From Bacteroides sp. 519 (GTDB lineage Bacteria; Bacteroidota; Bacteroidia; Bacteroidales; Bacteroidaceae): 64,000 nucleotides of DNA. Below, piece after piece: positions 26,502 through 35,636 of the stretch; positions within the stretch are counted from its first letter, which is position 1, and each line of letters starts with the position of its first letter. The DNA lies in NCBI RefSeq assembly GCF_010500955.1, contig NZ_QVMJ01000001.1:186001-250000 (forward strand), given 5' to 3'. The notes below the pieces were generated by a model. The model was not told the origin of the DNA and ran no database searches. It saw only the letters and a list, made by a program, of their open reading frames with translations. The position numbers and the translations under genes were made by a program.

Positions 26502-26523
26502 GGGGCGGGAGAAATCCCGCTCC
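26502..26523 (+). terminator. Hairpin after the ParB-like gene
   Basis: GGGGCGGGA and TCCCGCTCC pair around a GAAA loop 16 bases after the stop. No T tract follows, so it may attenuate rather than end transcription into the next two small genes. Confidence 0.5.
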
Positions 26524-26539
26524 ATAAATTTACCCGATT

Positions 26540-26722
26540 ATGACAACAATATTTGTATTATTTCAGACAGACGTACACCGCACAAAGGCAAGCCGTGTAT
26601 TTTTCGGTGTATTCAGCACCGAAGTAAAAGCAATCGACCACGCCAAAGAAAACGGCTTGTATCGCCATGATGCGGAAGTCGTAATAATAGAATGTGAAAT
26701 AGATAAATTTGGCGAGGTATGA
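26540..26722 (+). CDS. Small ICE protein, 60 aa
   Basis: Unrecognised soluble protein (MTTIFVLFQTDVHRTKASRV). Its predicted beta-alpha-beta order (FVLF, then a helix from STEVKAIDHAKENG, then VVIIECEID) suggests a compact domain. Its stop overlaps the next start by four bases (ATGA), so the two are translationally coupled. Confidence 0.6.
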   Translation: MTTIFVLFQTDVHRTKASRVFFGVFSTEVKAIDHAKENGLYRHDAEVVIIECEIDKFGEV

Positions 26723-26946
26723 GAATAGACGCATATATCGGCAATCCGATAATTGCCACGCAGGAACAGTATTACCAACTGGAGGAACTTTTGCACGAGA
26801 TAGACCCCGACTGTAAAACGGTACAACTCCGACAGGATGTTGTTATAATCGAAAATATTGCGCGTAAAACGTTCCATTATCCACGCACTCCCTCTGTCCA
26901 TTGGGTAGCTGGTCGGCTGCAATACATGGTCGAGAACGGGCTGTAA
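26719..26946 (+). CDS. Small ICE protein, 75 aa
   Basis: Unrecognised. An N-terminal amphipathic part (QEQYYQLEELLHEIDPD) is followed by VQLRQDVVIIENIARKTF and an aromatic C-terminus. It is translationally coupled to the gene before it. A typical terminator lies 32 bases downstream. Confidence 0.6.
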   Translation: MRIDAYIGNPIIATQEQYYQLEELLHEIDPDCKTVQLRQDVVIIENIARKTFHYPRTPSVHWVAGRLQYMVENGL

Positions 26947-26978
26947 ATGCCTATGGAAGCGATTTTGAGAACTTATAT

Positions 26979-27010
26979 CCGGGCGGGGAAACTTTGCCCG
27001 GACTTCTTTT
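26979..27010 (+). terminator. Rho-independent terminator closing the small-gene block
   Basis: CCGGGC and GCCCGG stem around GGGGAAACTTT, followed by ACTTCTTTTT. It separates the plus-strand block from the convergent AT-rich cargo operon. Confidence 0.75.
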
Positions 27011-27097
27011 TCCATGAGCAATTAGCAGGGCTTTATGCGGAGAAAAGAAGCAAAAAGCCAATATATTTTAAGCCTTCAAAAGTAGCTTAAAATCAAT

Positions 27098-28045
27098 TCA
27101 ATATTTCATTTCAAATTCTCTGTGAGGCATTAGCGATATTAGCCTATCAAATAGAAGTGTTTTTTGTATGTAGGTTTCTTCCTGCAATATTCGCTTTCCT
27201 TTTTTTATTTCAACCAATCCGAAGTGATAAAGAAATCGCTCAAATGTACGCAAACAATAGCAATTGAAGCAATAATCCAGCACTGTACCATAAGTAGGCT
27301 GAACCGTTTCCAATAACATAGGAAAAGCCTTAAAATATTTCTCTGCATAATATCTCTCAGAACGCTCTGTATTCCCGTATATACTAAGCAGAATCAATGA
27401 AAAACCAAATCCAAGTTGCCCAATCGTTCCAGATTGCACGTCATCAGAATAATTATCAAAATAATGCCAGTTAAATTTCTGGCAAAAACCTTTGAAAATA
27501 GAATCGAACAGTTTCGAATCATCAGCGATAATTTTTGTTCCGGTCGCTGTCAAGGATAAAATCCCTTTGCGTTTTTTAATTATACCGGACGCTTCGGCTA
27601 ATAATCGAGCCAAATGAACAGGCGTACAATCCATCTCCTTGCCTAATTTTGATATAGCATTTTCAATCATTTCATCAGGAGCACCCAAAGGATAAAGTTC
27701 CTGAACAATTTTAATCGGCAAATATCCGGCAGTAGTCAACTTTATTTGCCCATTTTGAGAGATAATTTCCGCAAATCGCTTCACCTGACGTAAAATGGGT
27801 ATTTGAGAATATTCATGCGAACTAAGCGGATTGAAACATATTGGAGAATCTGCATCAAATGTAAAATGCAGAATTTTGTGCATCTCAAGGGACGAGTAAC
27901 CCTCAAAATCTGTTCTTGGAGTATTATTTTGAGTGCGAAAGAATTCTCCCATTTTTTGGTTTAAATCTTCCATTGTTGGAGTTATGCCCTTAGCCTGCAT
28001 TCGGTCTATATACTCCTGCAAATATTTAGTTGCTTCCTGTTTCAT
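27098..28045 (-). CDS. Unknown protein, last gene of the S1-repeat operon
   Basis: 315 residues, soluble. I do not recognise the family. A helical N-terminus (ATKYLQEYIDRMQAKG) is followed by a possible winged helix (QIKLTTAGYLPIKIVQELY, and later KRKGILSLTATG), suggesting a nucleic-acid-binding or regulatory part; the C-terminal third is aromatic and helical. The gene lies 51 bases after the S1-repeat gene and shares its low G+C content, so it is read as the third gene of the operon. It converges on the terminator at 26979. Confidence 0.7.
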   Translation of the reverse strand: MKQEATKYLQEYIDRMQAKGITPTMEDLNQKMGEFFRTQNNTPRTDFEGYSSLEMHKILHFTFDADSPICFNPLSSHEYSQIPILRQVKRFAEIISQNGQIKLTTAGYLPIKIVQELYPLGAPDEMIENAISKLGKEMDCTPVHLARLLAEASGIIKKRKGILSLTATGTKIIADDSKLFDSIFKGFCQKFNWHYFDNYSDDVQSGTIGQLGFGFSLILLSIYGNTERSERYYAEKYFKAFPMLLETVQPTYGTVLDYCFNCYCLRTFERFLYHFGLVEIKKGKRILQEETYIQKTLLFDRLISLMPHREFEMKY

Positions 28046-28096
28046 GCGCTTATAATTGTTGCTTCTGTGAAAATATAACTAAATAAAATTCTCTCT

Positions 28097-30652
28097 TTAT
28101 TCACATATAGTAAATTCCCCTAAAGAAGCTGAGATTAAAGTAACCTCAATCATCGCTCCTACTTCAATGTTTTTATCCGGTAAGTTTGTCCAGCCTTCTA
28201 TTTCATCAGAATAAAAATATCCCTTCGAATGAGTTTCCTTGACATATTTTACATCAATTTTTTCTCCATAATTGGGATAGATTGATTGTTCAAGATACTC
28301 TTTTCTTGTTAATGCTACAGTCTTTTTATTTTTATTAATTTCAGAAATAAAAAAATTGAAAGTATCACCGACTGGCAGATAGAATTTCAAATCCTCACTA
28401 TCAATAAAAGCAAAATTTGAAATTTCTCTTTTTAGTATAAATGCTTGAACTATATATTCTCCATCAGTCAATTCAACATGTACGCTATTTTCAAAATATC
28501 TGATAATCTGACCTTTTACAGCCTGATTTTCGTCTACGTTCTTATACCAATCGTCAAATTGATGTTCAAATTGACGTTTAATACTAAATCTTACATTGTT
28601 TCTTTCAGCATCAAAGGTTATTGGAATAACTCTGATAGTATCTTTTTTATTGAATAGATTTTCAAAATTTCCAATAATCCCCCAACTAATCTCCGACCAC
28701 CAAATGAACCCTGTATTATCATTATCAATATATTTTACCGCAATCCCTTTATCAGGAACAATATAAGCAACCTCAACTTCTACAATTTGGTTTGCATTTT
28801 TCTCGAAATATTCCAATTCTGGTGTTTTTGAAAGACGTTTAATTGAAACATCAATCCTCTTTCTTTCATGATTTATTGATGTAACACAAACTTCAATTTC
28901 TTCTTCAATACTAAACTGTGATGTAATACATTCTTTTATATCCCAAGATATTTCTTGTTTAACAAGCCAGCATTCAACTCCTTCACTTAATTCTCCAATA
29001 ATAGTAAATTCGTTTATTTGTTTTATTAAGATAGAGATGGTATCTCCAATTTGCATTTGTTGAATGGCAACATCATCCCATGGATTTGGTAGATTTTCTA
29101 TAGAACCAATAAAACTTGAAGAGAGAGAGCTGTATTTTTCAACTACAACATTTAAAATATCCCCGATTGAATACTTTTGAGTTAAGTCTAAAAAACGACT
29201 ATACGTAGCATTATATTTCGGGATATAAATCCATGATTTTAAATTTGAGTTTGACACTTTGAGCCCAGTTTGAAGCCCTTGTTTATCTGTTTGAATTTTC
29301 TCAACCGTACAAGGATATACTTTATCTTCATTTAAAACAGCTTCAATATAATGCTTTGGGTCTGATTCGGTATCTTTACTAGACAGGATTATATGCTGCT
29401 TATCAGTATCTAATTCAATTATAGAAAGAAATAGTTCATCTTCTGAATTTAATACTTTCCGAGCGTCCTTTATTTCAATGTCAGAGAGTTGTTTGTTAGG
29501 AATGTCAAATTTTAGACCAAAAGCATTAACAACAACATGGTCTTTGTAAACACTATCAATAATTGCAGGTACATTAGTACTCTCCTCATAGTGTTTCTTT
29601 AGATTTTCCCAAGCAAGATAGGCAATCGTTGCTTTATTGGGTCTTAATGAATAGCAAGTTACAATATATTCATTCCCTTCGGGAGATGCACATTTGATTT
29701 TGGGATTCCGGTTAATTTGATCAAATCCTTTGGTAGCTGTTAAAATTCCAACAACATTGGACGCTCTTTCATAGCCATTGCCTCCTCTTGCTAAGATATA
29801 TACTGAATTAAAGTTTTCAGTAGCATAATAATCTGCCCATTTTATATAAGCTGATGCTCCATATTTCTCCCACGTCTCATCTTTTCCAACTAAAATTACT
29901 CCTATTTTGAAATTTTTTGAGAGATATTTTAGATTAGTTCGCTCGTCAAACTCTCTAGTTGCTAATTCTTTAAACCATAAAAGAAGATTATTTGCTTCAA
30001 TCCTATATTCAGAACTTGGTGGAAGAGTGTCTATTAGTTCGCCATAGAAATGAAATTCGGGTAACAATATATTTAAAAATAAACCCCTGTCATTGGTCGG
30101 TACAAGTGTTTCAAATTCTTGTATTGTTGAATTCTCAAATTCATTAAGTTTTTTTCTAAATGTAGTTAAAACCTCTTTTCTATTATTCCTCAGAATTATA
30201 TGAGTTGTAAGTAAATCTATTGCTTCTGATGATGATTTTTCCAAATAGTCTTTAGCCTTTGCTATTAGTGCTGTCTGAACAAAACTTAACGTAGCATTAT
30301 AAAAATTCAGATTGTGATCTTTTTTATCAAAACTCAGACAAACAATGGCCTCATTTTCTCTAAGTATATTTTTTTTGTTACTATCTGTTACCCACTCAAT
30401 TTTACAACGAGGAAGTATCGGGTCTTCAAAATTCTTGTTATAGTCTTGAATTATTGAGTTCATAGTTCCTTCATACTCGCTTTCTACACTTAGTTTCCGA
30501 ACTTTTTTCCCACTCCAGCCAATAAATTTCAGAATATCGCCCAACACGATTTTTCCCTTTGCCCATACTTCTCCAGCAAGATATATCCATGCAAAAGCAA
30601 TCAATAATGGTGTCACTCCATAGATCAAAATTGATTTTATTAACTCATTCAT
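28097..30652 (-). CDS. Membrane-anchored protein with multiple S1-like repeats
   Basis: 851 residues. One N-terminal transmembrane helix (about 8-28) anchors it, with the rest likely cytoplasmic. Residues about 60-350 form an unrecognised domain (GVILVGKDETWEKYG, then VYILARGGNGYERAS). From about 365 to 845 come roughly five repeats of S1/OB type, each beginning with a beta-strand pair and ending in INxxxKxxxLSxK-like text (for example INHERKRIDVSIKRL and INKNKKTVALTRKEYL). S1 domains bind RNA, so an RNA-sensing role at the membrane is inferred. Very AT-rich; imported cargo. Confidence 0.75.
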   Translation of the reverse strand: MNELIKSILIYGVTPLLIAFAWIYLAGEVWAKGKIVLGDILKFIGWSGKKVRKLSVESEYEGTMNSIIQDYNKNFEDPILPRCKIEWVTDSNKKNILRENEAIVCLSFDKKDHNLNFYNATLSFVQTALIAKAKDYLEKSSSEAIDLLTTHIILRNNRKEVLTTFRKKLNEFENSTIQEFETLVPTNDRGLFLNILLPEFHFYGELIDTLPPSSEYRIEANNLLLWFKELATREFDERTNLKYLSKNFKIGVILVGKDETWEKYGASAYIKWADYYATENFNSVYILARGGNGYERASNVVGILTATKGFDQINRNPKIKCASPEGNEYIVTCYSLRPNKATIAYLAWENLKKHYEESTNVPAIIDSVYKDHVVVNAFGLKFDIPNKQLSDIEIKDARKVLNSEDELFLSIIELDTDKQHIILSSKDTESDPKHYIEAVLNEDKVYPCTVEKIQTDKQGLQTGLKVSNSNLKSWIYIPKYNATYSRFLDLTQKYSIGDILNVVVEKYSSLSSSFIGSIENLPNPWDDVAIQQMQIGDTISILIKQINEFTIIGELSEGVECWLVKQEISWDIKECITSQFSIEEEIEVCVTSINHERKRIDVSIKRLSKTPELEYFEKNANQIVEVEVAYIVPDKGIAVKYIDNDNTGFIWWSEISWGIIGNFENLFNKKDTIRVIPITFDAERNNVRFSIKRQFEHQFDDWYKNVDENQAVKGQIIRYFENSVHVELTDGEYIVQAFILKREISNFAFIDSEDLKFYLPVGDTFNFFISEINKNKKTVALTRKEYLEQSIYPNYGEKIDVKYVKETHSKGYFYSDEIEGWTNLPDKNIEVGAMIEVTLISASLGEFTICE

Positions 30653-30656
30653 TTGC

Positions 30657-30881
30657 TTACTGATTATGATTATACTCTTCTACACAAGTTGGGCTATCAC
30701 AAACATAATCGTAGGAATCCCCTTTTCTTGGAATTATTAACTGAATATTTTTTAAGCTAATCAACTTTGAACATAATAAGCAAAACCTCTCACTTTGTTC
30801 GATTTTATCAAGTTCATTAACTGATTGAAGAAAGTTTTGCAAGTCTTCTTTAAATATTGCTGGTATTTTTTTCTTTTCCAT
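30657..30881 (-). CDS. Small Cys-rich protein heading the S1-repeat operon
   Basis: 74 residues. A helical N-terminus (MEKKKIPAIFKEDLQNFL) is followed by CLLCSKL and then VCDSPTC, so two Cys pairs about 30 residues apart could form a zinc ribbon. The ATG at 30881 is chosen because the promoter lies just upstream of it (30908-30938); a longer frame from 30950 would overlap that promoter. It ends four bases before the S1-repeat gene starts, so the two are tightly coupled. Confidence 0.75.
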   Translation of the reverse strand: MEKKKIPAIFKEDLQNFLQSVNELDKIEQSERFCLLCSKLISLKNIQLIIPRKGDSYDYVCDSPTCVEEYNHNQ

Positions 30882-30907
30882 GATGATAAAAGCACTTATA
30901 ATCTCCG

Positions 30908-30938
30908 CAAAGATACCCATAAAAAAACACCTGACAAA
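30908..30938 (-). promoter_or_regulatory. Near-perfect Bacteroidetes promoter for the cargo operon
   Basis: On the minus strand TTTG (30935-30938), 19 bases, then TATCTTTG (30908-30915): both boxes and spacing match the -33/-7 consensus. It gives the three-gene operon its own expression, separate from the tra genes. Confidence 0.75.
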
Positions 30939-31007
30939 ATCGCTTGCCAAGTGTTTTTCAGAGAGTTACTCCAAGTTGTTTATCCATCAACCATTTCATT
31001 CTTCTGC

Positions 31008-31460
31008 CTACCCAATTTGCAAATTTATCTCTCGCCGGAACGCCAGCGGATTTGCGATATACGGATAGGAACTTGTCGCCCCGCCAGTAGTAACCGTGAT
31101 TGTGCCGAAGCCGAATATCCTGCCTAAAATGCTTTGGTTTATATGCAGCCCCTCACACTTTGCCAGCACCAGTTCGACCGCCCGGCGACTGATTACACCT
31201 GTCTTAAGTATCACGCGCTTATTGGTAACGGCATAAGTCGAACCTATTTTTACGAGTATCCTTTGCACAAGCGATACCAGTCCGAAAAACAACATCAAAA
31301 GTCCGGCGTAATATATTACAGGTAATACTTCTTTTGGGGCTGTCATAAGAAAAACACCGATAAGCAACAGGATAACCGGTTGCATAAACAGGAAGAAATG
31401 TAGTTTGGCAACGTATTTTATTTCTTCTCCGGGTTGTAGATTTGTTTCTATGTAGTTCAT
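31008..31460 (-). CDS. Bacterial PH-domain membrane protein
   Basis: 150 residues: PGEEIKYVAKLHFFLF, two transmembrane segments (about 26-44 and 48-66), then a bPH2 domain (YAVTNKRVILKTGVISRRAVEL ... GTITVTTGG). YdbT/YdbS-like membrane proteins have this layout; function is unknown. A TATTTTTG box (31478-31485) lies just ahead of the start, so it may be expressed apart from the M23 gene. Confidence 0.8.
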   Translation of the reverse strand: MNYIETNLQPGEEIKYVAKLHFFLFMQPVILLLIGVFLMTAPKEVLPVIYYAGLLMLFFGLVSLVQRILVKIGSTYAVTNKRVILKTGVISRRAVELVLAKCEGLHINQSILGRIFGFGTITVTTGGATSSYPYIANPLAFRREINLQIG

Positions 31461-31491
31461 AAATTATTGATTTACTGCAAAAATAAGAAGT

Positions 31492-32091
31492 TTAGTTGAT
31501 TCCGTCGTGTTTTGCTGTCTGTATTTTCAATTCATATAGCAGATAGCACCATCCCGCCGGATTCAGAAAACAGCCCTCTTTCCTGATTTCATAATGTAAA
31601 TGGCTGCCCGTTGATACTCCGGTATTGCCGACACAAGCTATTTGTTGGGTTATATTTACCGAGTCCCCAACATTCACCAGCGTTCGACTTAAATGCGCAT
31701 AGAACGAACGGAAGCCTCCTGCGTGTTTAATTTCGATAAAATTCCCGTACCCCGAACAATATCCTTTACGGATTACTGTTCCGTTTCCGGTAGCATACAC
31801 CGCAGTACCTTTTGGTTTCGGAATATCTATTCCCGTATGGAATTTTTGTACTTTATAAATTGGATGTAAGCGCATTCCGAAGTTCGACGAAACAACAGGG
31901 CATTTTACCGGAGAAATTACGGGATAGTCGCATAGCTCGTCAATCGTCATTTGCAGGGAATCGGCTACCCGCCTCAACTCCGCTACGGAGTAAGTTTTTT
32001 CCGTGAGGTATTCTATCTCCGACTTTCGGTTCGACTGTCCCGATACGGGCAAATGTAGTAGGGCGATGAAAAATATTAGAGTGTATTTCAT
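31492..32091 (-). CDS. M23 family metallopeptidase (peptidoglycan hydrolase)
   Basis: Exported zinc endopeptidase with a signal peptide (MKYTLIFFIALLHLPVSG). The LytM core has FHTGIDI (metal His and Asp), a YGNFIEIKH strand, and SHLHYEI (HxH). It probably opens peptidoglycan for the conjugation channel, as expected for an enzyme at the end of the tra operon. The ATG at 32091 is preferred to a GTG two codons upstream. Confidence 0.9.
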   Translation of the reverse strand: MKYTLIFFIALLHLPVSGQSNRKSEIEYLTEKTYSVAELRRVADSLQMTIDELCDYPVISPVKCPVVSSNFGMRLHPIYKVQKFHTGIDIPKPKGTAVYATGNGTVIRKGYCSGYGNFIEIKHAGGFRSFYAHLSRTLVNVGDSVNITQQIACVGNTGVSTGSHLHYEIRKEGCFLNPAGWCYLLYELKIQTAKHDGIN

Positions 32092-32147
32092 AATCACGTT
32101 TTAAAAGCAGTAAGCACCCGAAATAATCCGGGTGCTTACCTATTACT

Positions 32148-32597
32148 CTAATCCTCTTCATTATTTTCGCTCTCCACCGCTTCGTTCTGAAATGAAAAAC
32201 TCACTTCGTAGTATTGCCCGTAATTATCCTGCACCACCACGTCAATTTGTTGCTGGTCGGTCGAACGGGAAGTATAGTACATTCGGAACACCATCTTTTC
32301 GAGCGGGTAAAGATCGTTGGACGATAACAATGTGCCATCGTCAAGCCGCAGTTCCCCTTTCCCGTCCGGCTGAAAATACCGGATATAGTACCGTGCTTCG
32401 GAATAATCCCCCTCACGCACCAATGTACAGCGTATTTCAGCCGTTTCACCTTGTGTTATGCGTTTCTGCACAGGCATCGTTTCGAGATAAAAGCCGTAGG
32501 TTTTATATACGTCCAAATTGTCGGTGCAGGCAAACGCCAAGAGCGCGATTACGCCCACGCCGACCAGTATTGCGATTGTTTTTCTTATCTTTTTCAT
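32148..32597 (-). CDS. traQ: Conjugative transposon protein TraQ (DUF3872)
   Basis: 149-residue lipoprotein-like protein: a hydrophobic N-terminus ending in ALLAFAC (lipobox), then a beta-sandwich domain of the DUF3872/TraQ family (DVYKTYGFYLETMPVQKRI, then RCTLVREGDYSEARYYIRYF). It is the last named tra gene of the operon, seven bases after traO. It probably sits at the outer membrane in the transfer apparatus. Confidence 0.88.
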   Translation of the reverse strand: MKKIRKTIAILVGVGVIALLAFACTDNLDVYKTYGFYLETMPVQKRITQGETAEIRCTLVREGDYSEARYYIRYFQPDGKGELRLDDGTLLSSNDLYPLEKMVFRMYYTSRSTDQQQIDVVVQDNYGQYYEVSFSFQNEAVESENNEED

Positions 32598-32604
32598 ATC
32601 GAAT

Positions 32605-33192
32605 TTAATTTATAATGAACTTTACTCCCAGGCCAAACATCGTATGAAAGTGTCCGGTAGAATTGCCCCATAACACCCGCTGGCGACCATTCAGGAGCAA
32701 CACAATACGGTCGGCAAGATAGAGTTCCATTTCGAGCGTGATAGCCCCGCCATAAATAAAAGCGTCCTTATCCCGGAGTGTCGAACCATCATACAGGGTC
32801 TTTTCACCCCAGTTGCTTGTTTCGTAACCTGCCAACGCCGAACCGCCCAAATAGAAATGTACCGTTTTCGACCCGTCGGAAAGGAATTTCAAATAGTACC
32901 CTCCTTCAGCGGTAAACTGCGAAACAGGTATGTGGATCGCTCGGTACGGATAATATCTTTCCAAAAACTCCGCACCGAACACCCACTTATTCCCTTTTTT
33001 CGCATAGGTCGCCATCGCCACGCCGAAATAATATCCGGCTTCATTGTCTAAGGCGGACGAGTATATACCGTCCACCATTCCGCCTGTTACCTGTATGCCT
33101 TGCATACCCGGCAACTGACGCTGTGCGTGTGCTTGGTCTGTAAAGACCAGGCACAACACAAGCGTTGTTATAATAATAGGTAGTCCCTTCAT
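32605..33192 (-). CDS. traO: Conjugal transfer protein TraO
   Basis: 195 residues with a signal peptide ending near QAHAQ and a beta-barrel-like remainder rich in alternating aromatic residues (AGYYFGVAMATYAKKGNKWVF), consistent with the outer-membrane TraO family of Bacteroidetes conjugative transposons. It starts two bases after the traN stop. Confidence 0.88.
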   Translation of the reverse strand: MKGLPIIITTLVLCLVFTDQAHAQRQLPGMQGIQVTGGMVDGIYSSALDNEAGYYFGVAMATYAKKGNKWVFGAEFLERYYPYRAIHIPVSQFTAEGGYYLKFLSDGSKTVHFYLGGSALAGYETSNWGEKTLYDGSTLRDKDAFIYGGAITLEMELYLADRIVLLLNGRQRVLWGNSTGHFHTMFGLGVKFIIN

Positions 33193-33194
33193 GA

Positions 33195-34154
33195 TTATTT
33201 CACTTTCAGTTCGTTAATAACCTTTGCACGTACTAAATCAGCATTCTCTACCGTAAAGGATTGGTGTCTGCCGCCGCTCTGTTCGTTCAGTTCGACAATC
33301 AGCATCTTATCGTCCGGTATCGTGAATTTAGGCAGCGTGAAGACCATACGCTCTGTACGGCTTCCGCCAATCAGTGTCAGGTTATTGTAGGCGCGAAGCG
33401 GCCAGATAACCTGTTCCTGAATCGCTGTGCGTTTGGCTACTTTCTTATCCACGATTTTGAATGTGACATAATTAATATTGAACGGTACGTTGGACGAGTT
33501 CTTTAACTGTAAATGGAAATACAACAAGCCATTGTGCGTATAAACGCCTTTTAGCGTGTATTGAATCCCGAAACGCTTGCTGCCGATATGCTTGATTTCC
33601 TTGCGGTCATTTTTATAGATTGACTGCATAATCAGCTTTACCAATAGCGGCGATTCCTGCCCCAACTCCTGCATATAAATATCGAGCGCGTTGTTAGGGC
33701 GGTTGGTTGCTTCCCCGTCGTGCAGAAAGTCCGTCATTTCTACTGATAGTTTTACAGGCTCATCGGCATATTTTACATTGAACGTGTAGTAACTACCGTC
33801 TTCCGTGATTACGGACAGATTACTCTCCCGGCTGAAATCCCGCAAAGCGGCTTTCACTCTCAACACGTTTTCCGTTCCGTCCGCTTTTGCCGCGAGAAGA
33901 TCTGCCGAACCTAAATCGACATAGCGAATCGGTGCGGGGAAAATCACATGAACGGTTTTATTAAATGTAACTTCGAGCGCATAAGGTGGTATCATGCGGT
34001 TGAACGTTAGCGGGCGGGTAAAGCCCTGAAAGTAGTCACCCGTTGTCGGGCTGGTCGTTACTGTTTCTTTGACAGCTTCCGTGTTTTCGACTTCCTGCGC
34101 ACCCGCAGTCATTACGCCCGCTACCAATGCGAGCATCAAAAAGATTTTTTTCAT
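33195..34154 (-). CDS. traN: Conjugative transposon protein TraN (DUF4138)
   Basis: 319-residue periplasmic protein with a signal peptide (MKKIFLMLALVAGVMTAGAQ) and the DUF4138 domain (LEVTFNKTVHVIFPAPIRYVD, then FNVKYAD). It is likely the VirB9-like component linking the inner and outer channel. One copy of the 14-base motif CCACTAAAAAAATC lies 41 bases before its ATG, in the only sizeable gap (81 bases) between traM and traN. Confidence 0.9.
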   Translation of the reverse strand: MKKIFLMLALVAGVMTAGAQEVENTEAVKETVTTSPTTGDYFQGFTRPLTFNRMIPPYALEVTFNKTVHVIFPAPIRYVDLGSADLLAAKADGTENVLRVKAALRDFSRESNLSVITEDGSYYTFNVKYADEPVKLSVEMTDFLHDGEATNRPNNALDIYMQELGQESPLLVKLIMQSIYKNDRKEIKHIGSKRFGIQYTLKGVYTHNGLLYFHLQLKNSSNVPFNINYVTFKIVDKKVAKRTAIQEQVIWPLRAYNNLTLIGGSRTERMVFTLPKFTIPDDKMLIVELNEQSGGRHQSFTVENADLVRAKVINELKVK

Positions 34155-34196
34155 TGCGAATAATTTTAATTGTTGTTTTTAATTCTGTTATCTGGG

Positions 34197-34209
34197 ATTT
34201 TTTTAGTGG
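34197..34209 (-). repeat. CCACTAAAAAAATC motif, copy upstream of traN
   Basis: Minus-strand copy (with its final C at 34196) in the traM-traN gap. Confidence 0.7.
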
Positions 34210-34235
34210 CAGGCACAGCCTGTTTTATTACTTCT

Positions 34236-35636
34236 TTATTGCGTTTTAGGAAGCAGCAGTAGACCGTAATTCGCTTTCAGGGTTACTTTAACCACGCTCA
34301 TTTTCTTACTCACATACTGCGAAGCTCCCTGAATCAAGCCTTTGCCAACGTCGGCGGCAAGCTGCGAACCCGCATTATCCGTTATCGAGATAGACGTTCC
34401 GGCGGATTGCGCCAGTTGCGCGGCTACCTCTTTGGCAGCGTTGATTTCATCGCTTCCCGGCACGAAGATTCCGGGTTGTCCGTCCATATCATAGACTTGC
34501 AGTTCCACAGGAATAATATTACCGCCATACTGGATTGAATTTACCGTTACGTTCATCCGCTCGCCACTGACCCGGCACGCGCCCGTGATAATGCTGTTCG
34601 CCGGGATCAGGATATTTCCCGCCCGCATCGGTTCCAAGAGCCGTATTTGCAACTCCCGTCCGCTGGTCAGCGTTATGGTCTGATACACACAGGCGCGAAT
34701 GCTGTTTTTACTTGCCAGCGTTTCGTTTCCGGCAGCGGTAACGAAACCCATATTGCGGGGCTGGCTGAAAGCGGAGATAAACTCATCATCAGTCATGGGT
34801 GCGGATAGTAGCGACACCACATTGTGGCTCACATGACTTACAGGCTGAACAACTGCTTTATCTTTGGTCGATACCGTTTCCACCGGTTGCGAAACTTCGG
34901 TTACAGGTTGTGCCGTCCCCGGCATATACTTCGCCGCCATCGCATACGATTTTTCGAGTAGAGCCGTTTGTTCGTCCTCTGCCGCTTTTTGCGCTTCGAC
35001 TTCCTCTAAGCGGCGTTCCAATTCCTGTATGCGCCCCTCAACGACAAGCTGATCATCTGTTTTTCCGGCAGGCTCTTCGTACCATGTCCCTAACTGACGG
35101 TTAATGTCGTTATAGGCGTTTGCCGACGAGTTAATCGAAGAAGCTGCCGAACGGGTATTGGCATTCCTCTCGAATAGTTCCGGGGTTTCGTTATATACCT
35201 GCCGTTCGTGTTCCGTCTCACTTTGTGCCGTTTGACGGTCGAACATATCCGATAAATCTTGTAGTGAACGCATTTTGGATTCTTCCCGCTGGCGCATGGC
35301 ATCCTGTTCGTATGCCGCCCGTTTGTCGCCGACAATCCCTTCGTCTTTGGGTACGGGCAGTTCGGCGTTAAAGCCGCTCAGTCCCTCTGCCTCTTCTTTA
35401 TCTTTGCCCGACGGGGCGAAGATAAACCACAGACACGCCCCGAAAACGAGGAAGAAAAGCGGGAAGATTATCATCTTCCTGCGCTTCTGTAATTGGGCGG
35501 TTGTCAGTTCTTTTTTGGCTACCGCCGACCGTTGGTTCGGTTGAACCGACTTCGGAGGTTCTTTTTTCACCTCCGGCTTCACTTCGGGCGCGGAAGTTTC
35601 CGGCAACCCTTCGTTATTCAAATTCTGTTCGTCCAT
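34236..35636 (-). CDS. traM: Conjugative transposon protein TraM (VirB10-like)
   Basis: 466 residues. A Pro/Glu-rich cytoplasmic start is followed by one transmembrane helix (about 50-70, IIFPLFFLVFGACLWFIF), a long charged coiled-coil and linker, and a C-terminal TrbI/VirB10-like domain (MRAGNILIPANSIITGACRV). It spans the envelope as the channel scaffold. Start ATG 35636 (MDEQNL); the start overlaps traL by 23 bases, indicating coupling. Confidence 0.9.
   Translation of the reverse strand: MDEQNLNNEGLPETSAPEVKPEVKKEPPKSVQPNQRSAVAKKELTTAQLQKRRKMIIFPLFFLVFGACLWFIFAPSGKDKEEAEGLSGFNAELPVPKDEGIVGDKRAAYEQDAMRQREESKMRSLQDLSDMFDRQTAQSETEHERQVYNETPELFERNANTRSAASSINSSANAYNDINRQLGTWYEEPAGKTDDQLVVEGRIQELERRLEEVEAQKAAEDEQTALLEKSYAMAAKYMPGTAQPVTEVSQPVETVSTKDKAVVQPVSHVSHNVVSLLSAPMTDDEFISAFSQPRNMGFVTAAGNETLASKNSIRACVYQTITLTSGRELQIRLLEPMRAGNILIPANSIITGACRVSGERMNVTVNSIQYGGNIIPVELQVYDMDGQPGIFVPGSDEINAAKEVAAQLAQSAGTSISITDNAGSQLAADVGKGLIQGASQYVSKKMSVVKVTLKANYGLLLLPKTQ

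Noticed and set aside
30882..30950. Upstream extension of the small Cys-rich protein
   Set aside because: Would place codons over the TATCTTTG and TTTG promoter boxes; ATG 30881 is better.
32132..32608. 158-codon frame opposite traQ
   Set aside because: Antisense shadow; the minus strand has a recognised TraQ protein with a lipobox.
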